Shown in pieces: positions 60,853-64,000 of a DNA stretch of 64,000 bases. A model generated the notes under the pieces. The model worked only from the letters and a program-made list of their open reading frames with translations, had not been told where the DNA came from and did not search any database. Source of the DNA: Luteimonas marina (GTDB lineage: Bacteria > Pseudomonadota > Gammaproteobacteria > Xanthomonadales > Xanthomonadaceae); NCBI RefSeq assembly GCF_007859325.1, contig NZ_VOHK01000001.1, positions 846,083 through 910,082 of the forward strand. Reading direction: 5' to 3'. Position numbers and translations under genes: made by a program. Numbering within the stretch: position 1 is the stretch's first letter; each line of letters begins with the position of its first letter.

Positions 60853-62577
60853 ATGAGCGCTCCGAAGAAGGCAGCCCGCCGCAGCCAGGAGTGGTTCGGC
60901 CGCGACGGCAAGCAGGGGTTCTACTACCGCAGCTGGCTCAAGGGCCTGGGCCTGCCGCACGACCTGTTCGACGGCCGCCCGGTGATCGGCATCTGCAACA
61001 CCTGGTCGGAGCTGACGCCCTGCAATTCCTCGTTCCGCGAGCTGGCCGAACACGTCAAGCGCGGCGTGTACGAGGCCGGCGGCTTCCCGCTGGAGTTTCC
61101 GGTGATGTCGCTGGGCGAGACCCAGATGCGGCCGACCGCGATGCTGTTCCGCAACCTCGCCAGCATGGACGTGGAGGAATCGATCCGCGCCAACCCCATC
61201 GACGGCGTGGTGCTGCTGATGGGCTGCGACAAGACCACGCCGGCGCTGCTGATGGGCGCGGCCAGCGTCAACCTGCCGACCATCGGCGTCTCCGGCGGGC
61301 CGTCGCTGTCGGGCAACTGGCGCGGCAAACAGGTCGGCTCGGGCACCGGCGTGATCGAGATGTCGGAGATGGTGCGCGCCGGCACGCTGTCGCAGGAGGA
61401 TTTCATCGAGGCCGAGGCCTGCATGCAGCGCTCCAGGGGCAGCTGCATGACCATGGGCACGGCGTCGACGATGGCGAGCATGGTTGAGGCGCTGGGGATG
61501 TCGCTGCCGGAGAACGCGGCGATCCCGGCGGTGGATTCGCGCCGCTTCCGCCTCGCCCACCTGTCGGGCCGGCGCATCGTCGAGATGGTGCGCGAGGACC
61601 TGCGCATGTCGAAGGTGCTGACCCGCCAGGCCTTCGCCAACGCGATCCGCGCCAACGCCGCGATCGGCGGCTCGACCAACGCGGTGATCCACCTGCTGGC
61701 GATCGCCGGGCGCTTGGGCGTCGACCTCACGCTCGACGACTGGGACGCCATCGGATCGCGCCTGCCCTGCCTGGTCAACCTCAAGCCTTCGGGCCAGTAC
61801 CTGATGGAGGATTTCTACTACGCCGGCGGCCTGCCTGCGGTGCTGCGCGAGATTTCGCAGCACCTCGACCTCGATGCGCCAACCGTCAACGGCCGCAGCC
61901 TCGGCGAGAACATCGCCGACGCACCGTGCTGGAACCGCGACGTGATCCGCCCGCTGGCCGAACCGTTCAAGCCCGAGGCCGGCATCGCCGTGCTGCGCGG
62001 CAACCTCGCGCCCGACGGCGCGGTGATCAAACCCTCGGCGGCGTCGCCGCAGCTGCTGCGCCACCGCGGCCGCGCGGTGGTGTTCGAGGACATCAAGGAC
62101 TTCAAGGCGCGCATCGACGACGAGGCGCTGGACGTCGACGGGAACAGCATCCTGGTGCTGAAGCACTGCGGCCCGCGCGGCTATCCCGGCATGGCCGAGG
62201 TCGGCAACATGCCGCTGCCACCGAAGCTGCTGCGCCAGGGCGTCACCGACCTGGTGCGCATCTCCGACGCGCGCATGAGCGGCACCGCCTACGGCACCGT
62301 GGTGCTGCACGTCTCGCCCGAAGCCGCCACCGGCGGCCCGCTGGCGCTGGTGCGCGAGGGCGACTTCATCGAACTCGACGTGCCCGGCCGCCGCCTGCAT
62401 CTCGACGTCTCCGACGACGAACTCGCGCGCCGCCGCGCGGAGTGGACACCGCCGCCAGCACCGACGCGCGGCTGGAGCAAGCTCTACATCGACCATGTGC
62501 AGCAGGCGCACCTCGGCGCCGACCTCGACTTCCTCGTCGGCGGCAGCGGCGACGAGGTGGCGGGTGATTCGCACTGA
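60853..62577 (+). CDS. L-arabonate dehydratase (IlvD/Edd family)
   Basis: 574 residues. It dehydrates L-arabonate to 2-keto-3-deoxy-L-arabonate. Iron-sulfur ligands are Cys57 (NTWSELTPCNSS), Cys125 (LLMGCDKTTP) and Cys198 (RGSCMTMGTAST), matching the three-cysteine [2Fe-2S] pattern of pentonate dehydratases. QEWFGRDGKQGFYYRSWLKG at the start is characteristic of the arabonate/pentonate branch and unlike the Edd in this window. It follows the LysR gene on the same strand. The [2Fe-2S] type is more oxygen-tolerant than [4Fe-4S] Edd. Confidence 0.93.
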   Translation: MSAPKKAARRSQEWFGRDGKQGFYYRSWLKGLGLPHDLFDGRPVIGICNTWSELTPCNSSFRELAEHVKRGVYEAGGFPLEFPVMSLGETQMRPTAMLFRNLASMDVEESIRANPIDGVVLLMGCDKTTPALLMGAASVNLPTIGVSGGPSLSGNWRGKQVGSGTGVIEMSEMVRAGTLSQEDFIEAEACMQRSRGSCMTMGTASTMASMVEALGMSLPENAAIPAVDSRRFRLAHLSGRRIVEMVREDLRMSKVLTRQAFANAIRANAAIGGSTNAVIHLLAIAGRLGVDLTLDDWDAIGSRLPCLVNLKPSGQYLMEDFYYAGGLPAVLREISQHLDLDAPTVNGRSLGENIADAPCWNRDVIRPLAEPFKPEAGIAVLRGNLAPDGAVIKPSAASPQLLRHRGRAVVFEDIKDFKARIDDEALDVDGNSILVLKHCGPRGYPGMAEVGNMPLPPKLLRQGVTDLVRISDARMSGTAYGTVVLHVSPEAATGGPLALVREGDFIELDVPGRRLHLDVSDDELARRRAEWTPPPAPTRGWSKLYIDHVQQAHLGADLDFLVGGSGDEVAGDSH

Positions 62578-62632
62578 GGTGATGGACGCGCCCGTCGACC
62601 GTGCGCGGCGAACCTGCAGCGCACGACACCCC

Positions 62633-62805
62633 TGTCATTTCGATCGAAGGGAGAAATCCCGGAGCATCAAGAGCAGATTTCCCGCTACGCTCGAAATGAC
62701 AATTTCGAGTGTTTCCCCCGTCATCCCGGCGAAAGCCGGGATCCATTTGGCCTTGTCCGTATCCAGCCACCGGCAAAATGGATCCCAGCTTTCGCCGGGA
62801 TGACG
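62633..62805. repeat. Hybrid TTTCGA-family repeat followed by a REP pair
   Basis: 62633-62700: left arm of the TGTCATTTCGA...AAGGGAGAAAT type, while the right arm reads GATTTCCCGCTACGCTCGAAATGAC, mixing the TTTCGA and CGTAGCG families. 62719-62745 and 62779-62805: forward and reversed GTCATCCC REP units with GAAA loops. They occupy the 254-base gap between convergent arabonate dehydratase and hutG. Confidence 0.8.
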
Positions 62806-62831
62806 GTAGTGGGGCGTGTGGACGCGGCGGC

Positions 62832-63608
62832 CTACGCGAGCGTCGCCTCCAGCAGCTTCCGGATCACCTGCTGCGCGCCGGCAGCAAGCGCCTCGTCATA
62901 CGCGAACGTCTCCTCGTCCATGTAGACCCGCTGGCTGATCTCCAGCTGCACCGCGTCGATGCCGCGTGCCGGATCGCCGTAGTGGCGGGTGATGTGCCCG
63001 CCCTTGAAGCGGCCGTTGTGGGCCCAGTCGTAGCGCGACTGCGCCGCGAGCACCGCTTCCAGCCGCTGCTGCAGCGCCGGCGAGGCGCTGCTGCCGCTGG
63101 CGGTGCCGAGGTTGAGGTCGGGCAGCCGGCCCTCGAACAGGAACGGCAGTTCGCCCCGGATCGAATGGCCTTCCCACAGCACGGCGCGGCCGTGCGCGGC
63201 GTGGATGCGATCGAGCTCGCTGCGCAGCGCCGCATGGTAGGGCCGCCAGTAGCGGTCGACGCGGGCGCGCACCTCGTCCCCCGAGGGTTGCTCGCCGTCG
63301 AGATAGACCGGATCGCCGCTGAAGCGCACGACCGGGCACAGGCCGGTGGTGTTCTGGCCCGGATACAGCGAGACGTCGTCCTCGCCGCGGTTGAGGTCGA
63401 CCACGTAGCGCGAATGGGTCGGCACGATCATCGAGGCGCCGAGTTCCTTCGCGAACGCGTACAGGCGCGCGATGTGCCAGTCGGTGTCGGGCACGCGTCG
63501 CGCTTCGGGCGTGAGCCGCGCGGCGATGTCGTCGGGAACGCGGGTACCGTCGTGCGGCACGCTGACCAGCAGCGGCGCGCTGCCGCGATGCAGGGTGAAG
63601 GTGTCCAT
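62832..63608 (-). CDS. hutG: N-formylglutamate amidohydrolase
   Basis: 258 residues, FGase family (zinc-dependent, carboxypeptidase-like fold). It hydrolyses N-formyl-L-glutamate to glutamate and formate, the last step of the five-step histidine degradation route. Seen are LLVSVPHDGTRVPDDI, DTDWHIARLYAFAKELGA, VVDLNRGEDD, LWEGHSIRGELPFLFEGRLPDLNLGT and AVQLEISQRVYMDEE. Start at 63608 (MDTFTLHRG) precedes the conserved core; the longer in-frame reading runs into repeat sequence. No other hut gene is visible in the window. Confidence 0.92.
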   Translation of the reverse strand: MDTFTLHRGSAPLLVSVPHDGTRVPDDIAARLTPEARRVPDTDWHIARLYAFAKELGASMIVPTHSRYVVDLNRGEDDVSLYPGQNTTGLCPVVRFSGDPVYLDGEQPSGDEVRARVDRYWRPYHAALRSELDRIHAAHGRAVLWEGHSIRGELPFLFEGRLPDLNLGTASGSSASPALQQRLEAVLAAQSRYDWAHNGRFKGGHITRHYGDPARGIDAVQLEISQRVYMDEETFAYDEALAAGAQQVIRKLLEATLA

Positions 63609-63915
63609 GGCCGGATTGTACGGCGGCGCGTGTCGCGGGGCTGGCACGACCGCGTCTCCTCCGTCATCCCGAGCGCAGCGAGGGATCTTGTCTCCGGACG
63701 CCAGATCCCTTATCTCTTTCCGATCTGCCAGATTAGGCGTCGAGAGCCGGCGTGGTCGACCGTCAATCCCTGGGTCTGAACGACCGCCAGCGAGCCAGGT
63801 CGCCACGCCGGAATCTCCCCGCACACGCCCGAACAGTTGCTCGAGTTGGCGCTCGTATCGATAAGGCTGGGCACGCCGGGAGAACTCTCGACCCCTACAG
63901 CTTAGCGGAGTTGAG
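63609..63915. repeat. Gap with truncated GTCATCCCGAGCG repeat before the IS110 element
   Basis: Within 307 bases a full left arm lies at 63663-63689, but its partner breaks off after 8 bases (AGATCCCT, 63703-63710), whereas the sister at 43442 has 27-bp arms. The rest (63711-63915) shows no gene and probably includes the left end of the insertion sequence, whose exact boundary cannot be set by eye. Confidence 0.6.
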
Positions 63916-64000
63916 ATGGCCTACGGTGTCGGTATCGATGTCAGCAAGTCATGGCTGGATGTTCATGTGCATGGTCTGGGGCACAGTGCCCGGTTCGGCA
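63916..64000 (+). mobile_element. IS110-family transposase, 5' part only
   Basis: The last 85 bases encode MAYGVGIDVSKSWLDVHVHG and on to the window edge. GIDVSKxxLDV is the N-terminal RuvC-like (DEDD) motif of IS110-family transposases, with the first catalytic Asp. GGAGTTGAG upstream supports the ATG at 63916. The rest of the element lies outside. Confidence 0.82.

Overview
This is a high-GC window from a gammaproteobacterium of the Xanthomonadaceae/Lysobacteraceae type (Lysobacter, Luteimonas, Pseudoxanthomonas or Stenotrophomonas-like). The grounds are the smc-zipA-ligA order, an 835-residue LigA, a GyrA with glutamine at position 83, a complete Entner-Doudoroff operon, and many short palindromic repeats between genes. 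These assignments come from recognising protein families by eye; no database search was run.

Layout. 1-5.3 kb: end of the 2-oxoglutarate dehydrogenase genes (sucB, lpdA), a LOG-family hydrolase, a small GIY-YIG nuclease gene bracketed by perfect inverted repeats, an AcuI-type reductase and a PilH-like response regulator. 5.5-7.6 kb: heat-shock pair (hsp20, cbpA-like dnaJ) opposite a peroxiredoxin. 7.8-15.6 kb: penicillin-binding protein PbpC and its usual partner, a bacterial alpha-2-macroglobulin. 15.9-18.3 kb: three genes of unknown function, the last a HEAT-like lipoprotein. 18.4-31.2 kb: housekeeping genes on the minus strand (gyrA, mtnA, a DUF3011 lipoprotein, epmA, ligA, zipA, smc). 31.4-36.7 kb: trehalose genes (otsB, a GH15 hydrolase, otsA) and an orphan sugar-ABC ATPase. 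36.9-44.2 kb: GH1 beta-glucosidase-zwf-glk-pgl-edd-eda, with a LacI-type operator before the first gene. 44.5-62.6 kb: a pentose/arabinoside locus. 62.8-64 kb: N-formylglutamate amidohydrolase and the start of an IS110-type transposase cut by the window edge.

How the genes work together. The GH1 operon can take a beta-glucoside to glucose, glucose-6-phosphate, 6-phosphogluconate, KDPG and then pyruvate plus glyceraldehyde-3-phosphate. The arabinose locus holds a secreted GH51 arabinofuranosidase, a GH3 beta-xylosidase-like enzyme and an esterase (polymer side-chain release), a Ytf/Ggu-type ABC importer, L-arabinose 1-dehydrogenase, L-arabonate dehydratase, a GguC/AraD1-type FAH-fold protein and an aldehyde dehydrogenase. 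Together these outline the oxidative, non-phosphorylating route from L-arabinose to 2-oxoglutarate. A LysR regulator sits inside the locus. The promoter regions of the importer operon, the regulator and the GH51 gene share an ATAY-N8-GTAT motif. A frameshifted aldose 1-epimerase remnant lies beside the dehydrogenase.

The most unusual items are the GIY-YIG/inverted-repeat cassette, the repeat stems that covary while keeping a GNRA loop, the shared motif of the arabinose locus, and the unknown three-gene cluster at 15.9-18.3 kb. No tRNA, rRNA or CRISPR array was seen.
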